Positions 27,286 to 36,010 of a stretch of DNA of 64,000 bases are shown here, in pieces. A model generated the notes under the pieces. It worked only from the letters and a program-made list of their open reading frames with translations. It made no database searches and was not told the origin of the DNA. This stretch comes from Cohnella phaseoli (lineage in GTDB: Bacteria > Bacillota > Bacilli > Paenibacillales > Paenibacillaceae). How positions within the stretch are numbered: the first letter of the stretch is position 1; each line of letters opens with the position of its first letter. The DNA is taken from contig NZ_QRDZ01000002.1 in assembly GCF_003386235.1 (NCBI RefSeq), forward strand, positions 1-64,000. The letters are read 5' to 3'. A program made the translations under genes and the position numbers.

Positions 27286-27666
27286 TTGAATATGAATTTG
27301 AAGTATGGGATGGACGAAGCTCCCTTCTCTCCCTCTACGCCGACGGATTCGCTTTTGTTCGTGTCCGGGCAGGGAGCGATCGATCCGCTAACCGGGAAAA
27401 TCGCCGCGGACGGCCTGGAAAGCCAGACGTCGATGACCATTCGGAACGTCGAAGACATATTGTCGCAATCCGGACTGACGCTTCACGACGTCGTGAAAGT
27501 AAATATTTATTTGAAAAATAGGGCGGACTACGAAACCTTTAATCGCGTATACGCCCGTCTCTTCCCGCAGCCTTATCCGGCCCGCACGCTCGTCTATTGC
27601 GATCTCAACTTCGACCTGCTCGTCGAGATCGACGTCGTCGCCAGATTGCGCAGCAGCTCGAAATAA
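27286..27666 (+). CDS. RidA family (Rid/YER057c/UK114) protein
   Basis: A 126-residue single-domain protein of typical length, with FVSGQGAIDP near the N terminus, VVKVNIYLKN and PYPARTLVYCDL, whose Arg corresponds to the catalytic arginine of RidA. Family knowledge: RidA deaminates reactive enamines and imines from amino-acid metabolism; other family members act in catabolic pathways. TTG 27286 is the likely start, ten bases after GGGGGAGG; ATG 27292 is possible. Its link to a sugar-binding protein is unusual and hints at an amino-sugar or imine-forming substrate (inference). Confidence 0.85.
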   Translation: MNMNLKYGMDEAPFSPSTPTDSLLFVSGQGAIDPLTGKIAADGLESQTSMTIRNVEDILSQSGLTLHDVVKVNIYLKNRADYETFNRVYARLFPQPYPARTLVYCDLNFDLLVEIDVVARLRSSSK

Positions 27667-27672
27667 GCGCTT

Positions 27673-27819
27673 CAAGTTGCTGTAAAAGATCATCGATGCT
27701 AAAGGTGCAATGGGTATATACCTCCCTCCGCTGCAATACGCTTCATAAACCTGAATGGTTTAACCCGTGATAAGGTGATTTCAGAAGCGTATGAGGCAGT
27801 CTCCGGGAGGCATATACCC
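27673..27819. repeat. Palindromic intergenic element, copy B (also a likely ridA terminator)
   Basis: A long imperfect hairpin: GGGTATATACCTCCC (from 27712) pairs with GGGAGGCATATACCC (ending 27819), and ATACGCTTC with GAAGCGTAT inside. TTTTCTTT follows on the plus strand, so it can end the RidA transcript. AGTTGC, ATCATCGAT and GGTATATACC blocks match elements A and C. Confidence 0.7.
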
Positions 27820-27855
27820 TTTTCTTTATATCCCGATTATCTCAAGCAACTCTGC

Positions 27856-28086
27856 TTATCGATCAGCCCTCTCTCTCCCTCGGTTCGGAGAGATGTGCAG
27901 CTCTGCGATCTCCCGCTCATTCAGGGCCCGGTTGAATACGGCCAGACCGCCGAGCTGTCCGGCGTAGAAGTTGCCCATCTCGCCCGAACGATCTACGGCG
28001 CCCACGGTGAAATCTGCGCCTGTCTCCCCTCCGTCGAACAACGGCCGAATGACTTCCGATGAGCGCCGCTTTTGTTCCCGTCTCCG
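27856..28086 (-). pseudogene. Remnant of a LamG-like (concanavalin-type) domain
   Basis: Directly after the creatininase stop and in the same frame, an open stretch reads [17 protein letters not shown], then [20 protein letters not shown] and [17 protein letters not shown], the typical C-terminal end of a LamG/jelly-roll glucan-binding domain. It has no start or ribosome binding site and no upstream part of the domain. I read it as the tail of a deleted secreted protein, joined here by a rearrangement. Confidence 0.6.
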
Positions 28087-28881
28087 TCATAGCCGATTGC
28101 GCGCCTCTCTTTCTCCTCTTTCCATCGTTTCGTAGATGTTGATGAGCCATGCGGTCGCGCTGCGCACGATCGCCTCCACGTACCGCTCCCCCCGCTCTTT
28201 AGTCGCCCGCGCCGGAGCATCGGTGTAGCCGTCCGCTCCGGTCAATTCGCCATGGCGGCCGATAAAAGCGCCCGGAGGGCCGGAATTGATCCAGGCCCGC
28301 TGCTCATGCTCTGTCGCCAGCCGACCGGAGTCGACCAGCCCTTCGCGCAGCGCCAGCACCGCCGAAGTCTCGAAGCCGCCCGCATGTCCCGGAACCATGC
28401 CGACCTCCTCGGCGTTTTCCTTGCGCAGCTCCTCTCTGGACAAGCTCCAATAGGATGCGGAAGCCGTCCACACCGGATGCTTCACTGCAAGATCGCTGGC
28501 CGTCTGATGCATGATCGGCTCGTTGCCGCCGTGTCCGTTCAGAAACGCGATTTTACGAAACCCGTCCGCCACAAGACTTTCCCCGATATCTCGAAGCATG
28601 TGCAAATAAGTAGCGGAGGAGAACGATAGCGTTCCCCCGAACCTTAAGTGATGATCCGAACAGCCGATCGTCAACAGCGGACAGAGCAGCACCGGAACCG
28701 TCCGCGACGCCCGCTCCGCGGCGCGAACCGCCACCGCTTCCGTAATCAGACTGTCCGTATAAACGGGAAGATGCGGGCCGTGCTGCTCCGTCGCGGCCAG
28801 CGCCACGACGACCAGACTGCCCGCTTCGGCTTTTCGTTTAAGCTGCTCGCGCGTATGCTCATGAAATAAGTATGAGTTCAT
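28087..28881 (-). CDS. Creatininase family amidohydrolase
   Basis: About 264 residues. Metal-site motifs of the family are all present: ATEQHGPHLPVYTD (Glu and His with the following Asp), NGHGGNEP and PGHAGGFETS. Family knowledge: zinc amidohydrolases that open cyclic amides (creatinine) or remove formyl groups in flavin-related pathways. ATG 28881 fits GGAGG at eight bases; the ATG at 28890 overlaps it. Last gene of the operon from 35354; here it probably hydrolyses an amide or lactam intermediate made by the upstream oxidoreductases (inference). Confidence 0.9.
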   Translation of the reverse strand: MNSYLFHEHTREQLKRKAEAGSLVVVALAATEQHGPHLPVYTDSLITEAVAVRAAERASRTVPVLLCPLLTIGCSDHHLRFGGTLSFSSATYLHMLRDIGESLVADGFRKIAFLNGHGGNEPIMHQTASDLAVKHPVWTASASYWSLSREELRKENAEEVGMVPGHAGGFETSAVLALREGLVDSGRLATEHEQRAWINSGPPGAFIGRHGELTGADGYTDAPARATKERGERYVEAIVRSATAWLINIYETMERGEREARNRL

Positions 28882-28897
28882 TGTCAGCATCCTCCAT

Positions 28898-29656
28898 TTA
28901 ATGAAATCCTCCGTCTACCTTGTAACTCGCTCCCGTAACGTAGGAGGATGCGTCAGACAGCAGAAAGGCGGCGACCTCGTTGATTTCGTCCGCGCTTGCG
29001 CTGCGTCCCAGCCAGGCACTCTGCTTGATCGCCGCCCGCTGCTGCTCGGATTGCCGCGCTACCGACTCCTTCGTATCGAAATCTCCCGGCACGAGCACGT
29101 TGGCCCGAATGCCGTACTCCGCATAATCGGCGGCAATAACGCGAGTCATCTGATCGACGCCCGCCTTCGCCGCCCCATAGGCAAGACAGCCTTTGGAGAC
29201 AATTTGTCCCAAGATTGACGAGGTGTTAACGATGGAGCCTCCGCCCGAGCGGATCAACAGCGGAATCGCATACTTATTCAATAGGAACGTGCTCGTCAGC
29301 GTGCCTCTGATCGCATGCTCCCACTCTTCCAGCGACATCTCGGCCGCCGGCTTCCAACCGCTTGTAAATACGTTATGATAAGTTCCGTCCAGACGGCCGA
29401 AGACGCGATCCACATCGGCAATAGCCGCCTTAACCTCTCCCTCGTCGCACATATTCGCCTGCCGGAGCTTCAGCCGGCTCTCTCCGTACCGCTCTTGCAA
29501 CTTCGCGATTTCGGGATAAAGATCCGGCGAGGCGAGGTCGCAGCCGTACACCGCCGCGCCGCGCTCAAGGAACATTGCTGCGGCCGAGCGGCCGAGCGTC
29601 CCCAGACAGCCCGTAATCAGAATCACCTTATTTTGCAGCATGTTCATTCGGTTCAT
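28898..29656 (-). CDS. Short-chain dehydrogenase/reductase (SDR)
   Basis: About 252 residues. Cofactor motif ITGCLGTLG replaces the textbook TGxxxGIG but keeps the glycines; the NTSS serine and Y-x3-K (YGAAKAG) catalytic pair are present; the C terminus SYVTGASYKVDGGFH is the standard SDR end. ATG 29656 follows AGAGG at seven bases and overlaps the FAD oxidoreductase by 29 bases; the frame upstream lacks SDR similarity. Probably oxidises a hydroxyl group of the operon's substrate with NAD(P) (inference). Confidence 0.9.
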   Translation of the reverse strand: MNRMNMLQNKVILITGCLGTLGRSAAAMFLERGAAVYGCDLASPDLYPEIAKLQERYGESRLKLRQANMCDEGEVKAAIADVDRVFGRLDGTYHNVFTSGWKPAAEMSLEEWEHAIRGTLTSTFLLNKYAIPLLIRSGGGSIVNTSSILGQIVSKGCLAYGAAKAGVDQMTRVIAADYAEYGIRANVLVPGDFDTKESVARQSEQQRAAIKQSAWLGRSASADEINEVAAFLLSDASSYVTGASYKVDGGFH

Positions 29657-31973
29657 CTTCCTGCCTCTCGTTCGGATTGTCGGAATCGGGCGGATAACAG
29701 CGGACTTCATAGATCGCGGCGGACGGATCGCCATTCGTCGCTAACACGACGACGCGCAGGCGATCGGACGAGAGAGGCTCGGCGAACGGTACAACGAGCC
29801 TGCGCCGGTAGTTGTCGTTCACTACCGCAATACGTTCCCAGACGCCGTCGACATAAGCTTCGACGGCCAGCTCCTTCGGGCATTGCGGATCCCGATACAG
29901 CGCGGGATACTGCATATAGCCGCGCAGCAGGTGACCGGGCAAAGTCAGCTCGACCGAACCGATTGCGACCGGCTGCGGCCACCGGAGCTCCAGCCATTGA
30001 GGCAGCGGCCCGGCCGGATCGGAGCGCCACAGATTCGTATAGCGGTGCGGCCTGGTCACGCCGCTGAGCACGTTGCCCGCTTCATAGCAGCTCTGCGGCG
30101 GCTCGACCTTCAGGCTCATCATGACGCCGTTGCCGAGCTTGCGCATCTTGCCTTCGCCGATCTCGTAGGCGCTCACATGTCCCGGCTCAAGCGAAGAAGC
30201 CGCATGCCAGCCGACATGCGGATTTGCGAGCAAATCCAGCCTCGCGTAGCGGCCGCGATACTTCCGCACGTCCACTTGCACCGGCCATTCGATCCATCGC
30301 TCCGCGCCGGACGGAACGATCAAGGCGGCCGAAGCGAGAGGCTCGCCCGGAACGGCCCGATAGTCCCACAGATCGTCTACGGCATAAAGCCGGACTTCGA
30401 CCTGCTGCGGCGCGCCGGAGTCGTTGCTTAGGCTTACGGCCAGCGTATCGAGACGGTCCGCTCCGATCGCGATCCATTGTCCGCGCCTTGCCGTCAGCTT
30501 ATCCGCCGGACCCGGAGCAGACTCGACGGGAGCAAGCGCCGCCTCGCTGCTCGCGCTTGCGGTCGCCAACCGGGCCAGATCGCGCGCATCCTCGTTCTTC
30601 GCGTTTAGGAGAAAGCAGCCGTCGCGAAGCAGCGTCTGCTGCACCTTAACGACGACTTCACTCTCCGGAACCTCTCGGACGCGGACCCCCTCTCGCAGGG
30701 CGATCGCCGCGGCCGTACCGGCCGCTTGGCCCATCAGGGCGGTCGTCCCCATCACCCGCACCGTGCCCAGCGCGGCATGGGTTACGCTGACGTTGCGTCC
30801 GGCCATCATCAGATTGTTCATATCCTTGGCGATCAGAATGCGCAGCGGAATGCCGAAGGGGCCGACATAGCTTTTCGTCATATAAGGCTGACTGCCCGGT
30901 TCCTCCACCGCGGACCTCTCGCTTACTTCCGCCAGCAGCCCGCCCGGCTCGTGCAGGTCGATAAACCAGCCGCCGAAAGCCACCTCGTCGGGAAACGCCG
31001 TTCGCCGCAACGGGTCGTGCTCGGTCATCCAATATTCGCCGACGATCCGGCGGCTCTCCCGCTTGCCCGGCACCTGGCCGATCCAGTCCAGCGCATAGTT
31101 CCGCGCTTCCTCGCGGACGACGGGATCGCGATTTTTAATATAGTCCCAGATGCCGAGCGCATGGCGGGTCAACTCGTGACGCAGCGTTTCATTGTCGTGG
31201 ATCGTATGCCAAGGCACGGACAGCTCCAGCCACCAGAAGCCGCTGTACGGATTAACGCCGCGGCCCCCCTTCCAGAAGAAGTCGGGGTCGTCGTAACGGA
31301 CGGCCCATTCCGGAGCGACGAACGGCACCGGACGGCCGACGTCCTTCGCCTTAATATGGATCGAGCTGCCCATCACCGCATCGCTCGCTTGCTCGGGGGC
31401 GTGCGGCTCGCCGAACTCGTCTCTTCCCTCCGTCCCGTAGCGCCACGTGCAGCCGGCCAGCGCAGCAACGACTCCGTCTCCGGTACAATCAATAAACGTC
31501 TCCGCGCTTAGACGAAGCTCGGTTTCGGCATTGGCAACGCGCGCGACGACCGAATCCACCGTCCGCCCGTCGCGCATGACGACTTCGGTGACGGTGGAGT
31601 TCAATTTGAATGTCAGGCCCGGGGTAGATACGGCCATATTGTACATGACCATATCCCAGACGCTGTTGATATAGCCATTATCGAACACCGGGCTTTCATG
31701 ATTCACCGCCCGCTCCTCGATCAGCAGCTCGGAGATGATGCCCGTCTCGCGCGCATAGGCATGAAAGCTTGCCGCACCTTGCGGGGGCACCCGTACCTCC
31801 GAAGAACTATTGCCTCCGAACACGGGTCGATCCTGAACGAGACATACTTGCGCTCCATGCCTTGCCGCGGCCACCGCCGCGCAAAAGCCCGCCAGACCGC
31901 CTCCGCACACGACGATGTCGTAACGCTCCTCGACGATGCGCGGACCTGCGGCCGGCCTCTGTCCTGCGTTCAC
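29628..31973 (-). CDS. FAD-dependent oxidoreductase with C-terminal discoidin-like domain
   Basis: About 781 residues. The N terminus has the dinucleotide fold YDIVVCGGGLAGFCAAVAAAR and FGGNSSSEVR, typical of the FAD_oxidored (PF12831-type) family; ETFIDCTGDG and MAGRNVSVTHAALGTVRVMGT are later FAD-contact blocks. The C-terminal third (about 600-760) looks like a beta-sandwich (LELRWPQPVAIGSVELTLP). No signal peptide. GTG 31973 fits the AAGGGG site; 31982 is an alternative. Relatives are common in carbohydrate-degrading bacteria but their reactions are unassigned. Confidence 0.82.
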   Translation of the reverse strand: MNAGQRPAAGPRIVEERYDIVVCGGGLAGFCAAVAAARHGAQVCLVQDRPVFGGNSSSEVRVPPQGAASFHAYARETGIISELLIEERAVNHESPVFDNGYINSVWDMVMYNMAVSTPGLTFKLNSTVTEVVMRDGRTVDSVVARVANAETELRLSAETFIDCTGDGVVAALAGCTWRYGTEGRDEFGEPHAPEQASDAVMGSSIHIKAKDVGRPVPFVAPEWAVRYDDPDFFWKGGRGVNPYSGFWWLELSVPWHTIHDNETLRHELTRHALGIWDYIKNRDPVVREEARNYALDWIGQVPGKRESRRIVGEYWMTEHDPLRRTAFPDEVAFGGWFIDLHEPGGLLAEVSERSAVEEPGSQPYMTKSYVGPFGIPLRILIAKDMNNLMMAGRNVSVTHAALGTVRVMGTTALMGQAAGTAAAIALREGVRVREVPESEVVVKVQQTLLRDGCFLLNAKNEDARDLARLATASASSEAALAPVESAPGPADKLTARRGQWIAIGADRLDTLAVSLSNDSGAPQQVEVRLYAVDDLWDYRAVPGEPLASAALIVPSGAERWIEWPVQVDVRKYRGRYARLDLLANPHVGWHAASSLEPGHVSAYEIGEGKMRKLGNGVMMSLKVEPPQSCYEAGNVLSGVTRPHRYTNLWRSDPAGPLPQWLELRWPQPVAIGSVELTLPGHLLRGYMQYPALYRDPQCPKELAVEAYVDGVWERIAVVNDNYRRRLVVPFAEPLSSDRLRVVVLATNGDPSAAIYEVRCYPPDSDNPNERQEDEPNEHAAK

Positions 31974-31988
31974 CTGCAACACCCCTTT

Positions 31989-34229
31989 TTAAGGAAATGA
32001 GACGCCCCGATATCGAATAACGCAGCCGTATAGCTCCGCAGACCCGACATACAGCGTATCGTCGCTCGGCTCGTGAGCAAGGCGAGAGATATGATGGATG
32101 CAACCAAACTCGGATGGAAGACCGCTCAGCTCCCGATTGTCCTTGATCATACGCGGCCTGCCCAGATCGACGAAGCCGCGTTCGCGAGAGTAATGGAACA
32201 CGTGGCCCGCCTCTTGCTCCCCGCCATAGACCCCAATCGCTTCGTCGTCCCCGATGCAGACGAAGTCGCGAAGCTGGCCGTTGGCGTACAGTCTGCCGTA
32301 CACGGTACGCTGTCGCAGGTCGGGCGTCAGCGTAAACAGCAGACCGTCCATCGTGCCGGCGACGACGGTTCCGTCGGCCAGCACCGTTCCGCCCGTCAGC
32401 AGCGCTTTGAACATCCGTCCGCGAATCGACGCCGCCTTCACGGCCAACGTTTCCGCTCGCTCAGCCGCAAGCGAATAGACCAGCAGCTCGTCGTTCTCGC
32501 CGCTCAGCAGCAGCCGATCCTCATCCAGCGGGAGAACTATCCCATCGCATGGTTCGACCTGGAGCCCCTTCAGCCTGCGGAAGCGCCCCTCCCCGGAGCC
32601 AACGTAGACAGCCCCCTCCTCATCGCTGCCCAGCAGCCTTCCGTCCGCCGTCGCGGCATGAAGCCGCATAAGCTTAACCTCCGTCGAAGCCGGAGACGCC
32701 CATATTTCCGCTTTGCCTTCAATCGGATCAGCCAGCAAAATGCAGCCGTCCGTCGTCAGAACGGCGACTCTGCTTGCTCCGAATGGGATACAGCTCGCCG
32801 GACCGCCCTCTTCATAAAGGCTGACGATGCGCGAGGGGCGATCTTCGTCAAACCCGGACTCGGTCGCAATGACGCTGCCCCGACCCCCTAATGTATACAG
32901 CTTGCCGCCGGAGACGCACAAATGCCGGACCGCCGTATCCTTCCAGTCCATCGTCTGATGCAGAGGCAGCGTGCTGGTGTCCCTCGCCTCGATGTGCATG
33001 AAGGCGGCACTGCCTACGCCGTTGTAGTCCGGTTCGTAATACGGCCTAAGCGCCGCATTCGGAGCATCTTCACCAGGCGGTTCCAGCTTGCCGACGTCGA
33101 CGGCGAGAATATAAGGAGAAAACTCTCCGCACACGTCGACCATATGCAGCAACCCGTTATCGTCGAAAATCATCTCGCAAACGTACTGCGAATCTTTGCC
33201 GCTCCAAGTGATCAATCCGAGATTTTCAGGCCGCCCGCCTCCGAGTAGATCCCAGCGAACGAGCCGGATCGGGCAATATTCGTCGTGCGTCTTCAGCCCG
33301 TAATAGAGCACAAAGCGCTCGTCCGCGGCGAAGCCCCCGATGCCGTAGCCGTTCACGGACGGCACGTCGGCGGGCAGAATCGAGCCGTGGCGGGTCGCCT
33401 CCATCGTCTCCGGATCCAACTCGATGATCTCCCCGTCCATGTTACCGACGAGTAATAGCGTATTCCTAGGCGTATGCAGCGCAAAAATAAACTGCCGTCG
33501 ATGCTTCGTGCCGCTCGGAGGAAGGAAGCGCAGCTTCAAATCCTCAATCTCGTCCTTCTCGGGGTCGTACCTCCAGAAGCCGCCTGAATAGGAGCTGCCG
33601 TACAGTCGGCCTTTCGCATCCTTCACCAGACGGCAGGAGGAGAACTCCGACACCTTGCCGTAATCCCTGACCTCGTTCGTCTCCAGGTCGATTCGATAGA
33701 AATGGCCTCGCATGTAACCGAGAAAATAATAGTATCGCGGATCGCTGCCGAGCATGCCCCCGTAGATACTCTCGCGCGACACGGGAATGCCCTTGATCTC
33801 CACCGCGTTCGTGTCCGGATTGACGAGCATGAGAATCGAGCCGGGATAGCCCTCCCATGGATGCTCATAGTGCTGTTCGAACATCCACTGCCGATGGCCG
33901 GGCGCCGGGGCCGTGTTATGCGTTGCCATAATAAGCCGTCCGTCCGGCATAAAATCGATGCTTGTATGTATTTTGCTGGGTGGCATCTGCCGAGCGTCGA
34001 CGATCCAGATTTTCGCCACATCGAAAATGAGACGAAGCTCGCCCGTAGCCGGGTAATATTCGTATAGCAGAGCGGTCAGCGGCTTCTCGTTCTCCCCGCA
34101 TACGCTGACATAGAAGCGGCCGTCCGGAGCGCGTACGAAGTCCCAAACCGCGTTATGCCCTCCCTCGTTAGGCAGCTGCGTAAAACGCGCAAACCGCTCC
34201 GGTATGCCGGCAAGCAAATTCGTCTTCAC
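31989..34229 (-). CDS. Cytoplasmic beta-propeller protein, function unknown
   Basis: 746 residues without signal peptide or membrane segment. Many short strands with D-G-R/L turns (APDGRFYVSVCGE, MPDGRLIMATHNT, DAKGRLYGSSYSGGFWRYDPEKDEIEDL, DPETMEATRHG, GTMDGLLFTL) suggest two consecutive propellers of WD40/quinoprotein type. I do not recognise the family. GTG start with AGGGAGG upstream. It sits between an unrecognised protein and an FAD oxidoreductase in one operon, so it may be an enzyme (propeller lyase or lactonase) or a scaffold; I cannot choose. Confidence 0.6.
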   Translation of the reverse strand: MKTNLLAGIPERFARFTQLPNEGGHNAVWDFVRAPDGRFYVSVCGENEKPLTALLYEYYPATGELRLIFDVAKIWIVDARQMPPSKIHTSIDFMPDGRLIMATHNTAPAPGHRQWMFEQHYEHPWEGYPGSILMLVNPDTNAVEIKGIPVSRESIYGGMLGSDPRYYYFLGYMRGHFYRIDLETNEVRDYGKVSEFSSCRLVKDAKGRLYGSSYSGGFWRYDPEKDEIEDLKLRFLPPSGTKHRRQFIFALHTPRNTLLLVGNMDGEIIELDPETMEATRHGSILPADVPSVNGYGIGGFAADERFVLYYGLKTHDEYCPIRLVRWDLLGGGRPENLGLITWSGKDSQYVCEMIFDDNGLLHMVDVCGEFSPYILAVDVGKLEPPGEDAPNAALRPYYEPDYNGVGSAAFMHIEARDTSTLPLHQTMDWKDTAVRHLCVSGGKLYTLGGRGSVIATESGFDEDRPSRIVSLYEEGGPASCIPFGASRVAVLTTDGCILLADPIEGKAEIWASPASTEVKLMRLHAATADGRLLGSDEEGAVYVGSGEGRFRRLKGLQVEPCDGIVLPLDEDRLLLSGENDELLVYSLAAERAETLAVKAASIRGRMFKALLTGGTVLADGTVVAGTMDGLLFTLTPDLRQRTVYGRLYANGQLRDFVCIGDDEAIGVYGGEQEAGHVFHYSRERGFVDLGRPRMIKDNRELSGLPSEFGCIHHISRLAHEPSDDTLYVGSAELYGCVIRYRGVSFP

Positions 34230-34250
34230 CGTCTGTTCCTCCCTTAAGCG

Positions 34251-35354
34251 CTATTCGTAGACCATATGAAGCCACGGCGTTTCCACCCTCTTCCGGACGA
34301 ACAAGGAATCCATTGCGGCGCAGATCATCCCGGTCGTCAGCAGCGTCCGTTCGGACGGAAACGGCTCTCTTCCATTAATAATAAACGCCTCGATCATACG
34401 GGTAAGCCGTTCGAAATGGGCGAACGGCCGATCCAGATCGCTGTCGCACAGCGCTGCCGTCACCCGCTCCCCGTCGTGACGGAAGGCAAAGCTCCACTGC
34501 TCGACCAGCCGCTGGAACTGCACGATCCAGCCCTTCGTTCCGTCCGCATATTCGATCGCAAACAATGCCGGAGTCGGCTCAAGCTCTCTCGGATGCGCCT
34601 CGGGAAGTCCCGGGATCGCGCGCAGCGCCTGCAGCATCAAATCCTCCGGCCATTCGCCTCGATCCATCGCCGCCCAAACCTCAGCTTCCGTTCCCCGCAG
34701 CAGACGGATCGCGCTGACGCCGGTTTCGCCGCCCTTTCTTCGTTCGGTAAGCGATTGCAAAACCTCCATCGCATGAATGCCGTAGCCTTCCAATCCGCCC
34801 GAGCTGATGACAATTGCCTCTCTTAACGAATGCAGCCGCTGCGGCTCAAAATTCGGAACGTAATCGCAATGCGGAATGGACGAGCCTCCCATGAAAGGGA
34901 TGCCTCTGGCTTTCATCTGTTCATACATCCATACGGCATCGTCATAATCGCAGGCCAGATGCTTGTCGGAGAAAATCGGAACAGCCAGATCCAATTCGTC
35001 CAGAGCTGCCAGCGTCTCCTCCAAAAACCTTCTGCGCGGATACATCATCTGCTCCTTCTCGTTCACCGGATAATCGCCGTGCTCGCCGATGATGACGACT
35101 CCGTCGATCGGTTCCGAACAATGGTCGGCCCTAATGGCATCGCGGATCGTCGCGCAGATCGGGATACCCCGACGCGCCGCTTCATCGCGGCTCATGTCGT
35201 TGGCCGGAACCTGGTCGGTATAGAGACTGACGACCTCGACGCGCGGCCGATAGCCCAAACCTCCGAGCAATCTGCCGACAATAACCTCCGCATGGGAGTT
35301 GTGCCTGTACTCGGTGACGATCGCCGCCACCCGTTTCCTGAAGCTGCCGCTCAC
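34251..35354 (-). CDS. Conserved protein of unknown function, oxidoreductase-like
   Basis: About 367 residues. It starts KRVAAIVTEYRHNSHAEVIVGRLLGG and continues with DGVVIIGEHGDYP, VPIFSDKHLACDYDDAVWMY and GIPFMGGSSIPHCD, which reads like a Rossmann-type alpha/beta domain related to Gfo/Idh/MocA-type proteins, but no cofactor glycine motif is visible. GTG 35354 is chosen because AGGAGGG lies six bases upstream; the longer frame to 35528 runs through the promoter. First gene of the five-gene operon. Function not assigned. Confidence 0.6.
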   Translation of the reverse strand: MSGSFRKRVAAIVTEYRHNSHAEVIVGRLLGGLGYRPRVEVVSLYTDQVPANDMSRDEAARRGIPICATIRDAIRADHCSEPIDGVVIIGEHGDYPVNEKEQMMYPRRRFLEETLAALDELDLAVPIFSDKHLACDYDDAVWMYEQMKARGIPFMGGSSIPHCDYVPNFEPQRLHSLREAIVISSGGLEGYGIHAMEVLQSLTERRKGGETGVSAIRLLRGTEAEVWAAMDRGEWPEDLMLQALRAIPGLPEAHPRELEPTPALFAIEYADGTKGWIVQFQRLVEQWSFAFRHDGERVTAALCDSDLDRPFAHFERLTRMIEAFIINGREPFPSERTLLTTGMICAAMDSLFVRKRVETPWLHMVYE

Positions 35355-35409
35355 CTTCAGCCCTCCTGATCGCCGACACTCGGAAAACCATCGGCTAGCC
35401 GTTAAGTGA

Positions 35410-35438
35410 ATTTTATCGTCGATCCACCGTCCAGTCAA
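35410..35438 (-). promoter_or_regulatory. SigA promoter of the five-gene catabolic operon
   Basis: Minus strand: TTGACT (35433-35438), 17-base spacer, TAAAAT (35410-35415), 56 bases before the GTG at 35354. Confidence 0.65.
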
Positions 35439-35511
35439 CGAATTTTTCATATATGTGTAATTGTTTTTATATAACGATTGTTTTCGAGGGGAAAATGTGC
35501 GAGGAATACGC

Positions 35512-35533
35512 ATTTCATTCATATGCATGAAAT
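35512..35533. promoter_or_regulatory. 22-bp palindrome upstream of the catabolic operon
   Basis: Arms ATTTCAT and ATGAAAT flank TCATATGC; 20 of 22 positions obey the symmetry. A second similar half, TTTTTCATATATGTG, lies at 35442-35456 next to the -35 box. Both resemble the IclR-type sites at 8.8 kb. Probable operator. Confidence 0.45.
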
Positions 35534-35540
35534 TGAATAA

Positions 35541-35572
35541 AGAAAACGGGGATCGGACAAGCCGTATCCCCG
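35541..35572 (-). terminator. Terminator of the 53-residue membrane protein gene
   Basis: Minus strand: CGGGGAT (35566-35572) pairs with ATCCCCG (35547-35553), with an inner CGG/CCG pair, followed by TTTTCTTT. It starts six bases after the stop codon. Confidence 0.75.
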
Positions 35573-35577
35573 CCTTC

Positions 35578-35739
35578 TTATTTCATCCGTTTGATCCCGA
35601 CGATACCGAGAATGAGGCCGGCGAACCCGGCTACAGACAAGATGATTTTCAGCCACAGCAGCGGAAGTGCGATAGAAAATCCCAGGCATAGCAGCCCGGT
35701 AACGAGAAATAGGACGGGGGCGTTGGAACGATTGTTCAA
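35578..35739 (-). CDS. Small hydrophobic membrane protein, 53 residues
   Basis: Starts TTG at 35739, eight bases after AAAAGGAG, and ends at TAA 35578, directly before a good terminator. The peptide (MNNRSNAPVLFLVTGLLC..., ending LILGIVGIKRMK) has two hydrophobic segments joined by a short turn and a basic tail, typical of small integral membrane proteins. It matches no named family I recognise. A proper ribosome binding site, two-helix layout and dedicated terminator support a real gene. Confidence 0.65.
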   Translation of the reverse strand: MNNRSNAPVLFLVTGLLCLGFSIALPLLWLKIILSVAGFAGLILGIVGIKRMK

Positions 35740-35811
35740 TGCGATTGCTCCTTTTCATGTTGCGCATGTTAGTTTTGAATCCATTATATCATTTCAATCC
35801 CGCGGCCCAAC

Positions 35812-35850
35812 AAAAAAAGCCCCGCAATTTTCGGATAAAAATGCGAGACT
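35812..35850 (-). terminator. Terminator of the quinone-oxidoreductase gene, displaced by the MITE
   Basis: Minus strand: AGTCTCGCA (35842-35850) pairs completely with TGCGGGGCT (35818-35826), allowing G-U pairs, followed by seven T. It would end transcripts from the gene at 36974, from which it is now separated by the inserted element. Confidence 0.7.
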
Positions 35851-35854
35851 TCTC

Positions 35855-36010
35855 TAGGGCGTGTCTGGATACTCCGAGGGCAGCAAATTTTGCCGAATTT
35901 TCGTTCCATGCAAGGAACTTTTATGAAGGCGTACCGGAGGTACGTCAAGCAAAAGTGACGCAGCAGGGGAGGTGAAAGGTGCCCCTGAGCGGGTTTTCAG
36001 ACACGCCCTA
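35855..36010. mobile_element. MITE-like element with GGGCGTGTCTG inverted ends
   Basis: 156 bp bounded by TAGGGCGTGTCTG and CAGACACGCCCTA, a perfect 13-base inverted repeat including the flanking TA, which fits a TA target duplication. No transposase inside. It ends one base before the quinone-oxidoreductase stop codon (36012-36014) and lies between that gene and its terminator. Probably mobilised in trans by an IS630- or IS5-like transposase (inference). Confidence 0.75.

Noticed and set aside
35355..35528. N-terminal extension of the 34251-35354 protein
   Set aside because: The extension runs through the promoter and lacks a ribosome binding site; GTG 35354 has a strong one.
35855..36010. 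Complete insertion sequence
   Set aside because: Only 156 bp between the inverted ends, with no transposase frame.
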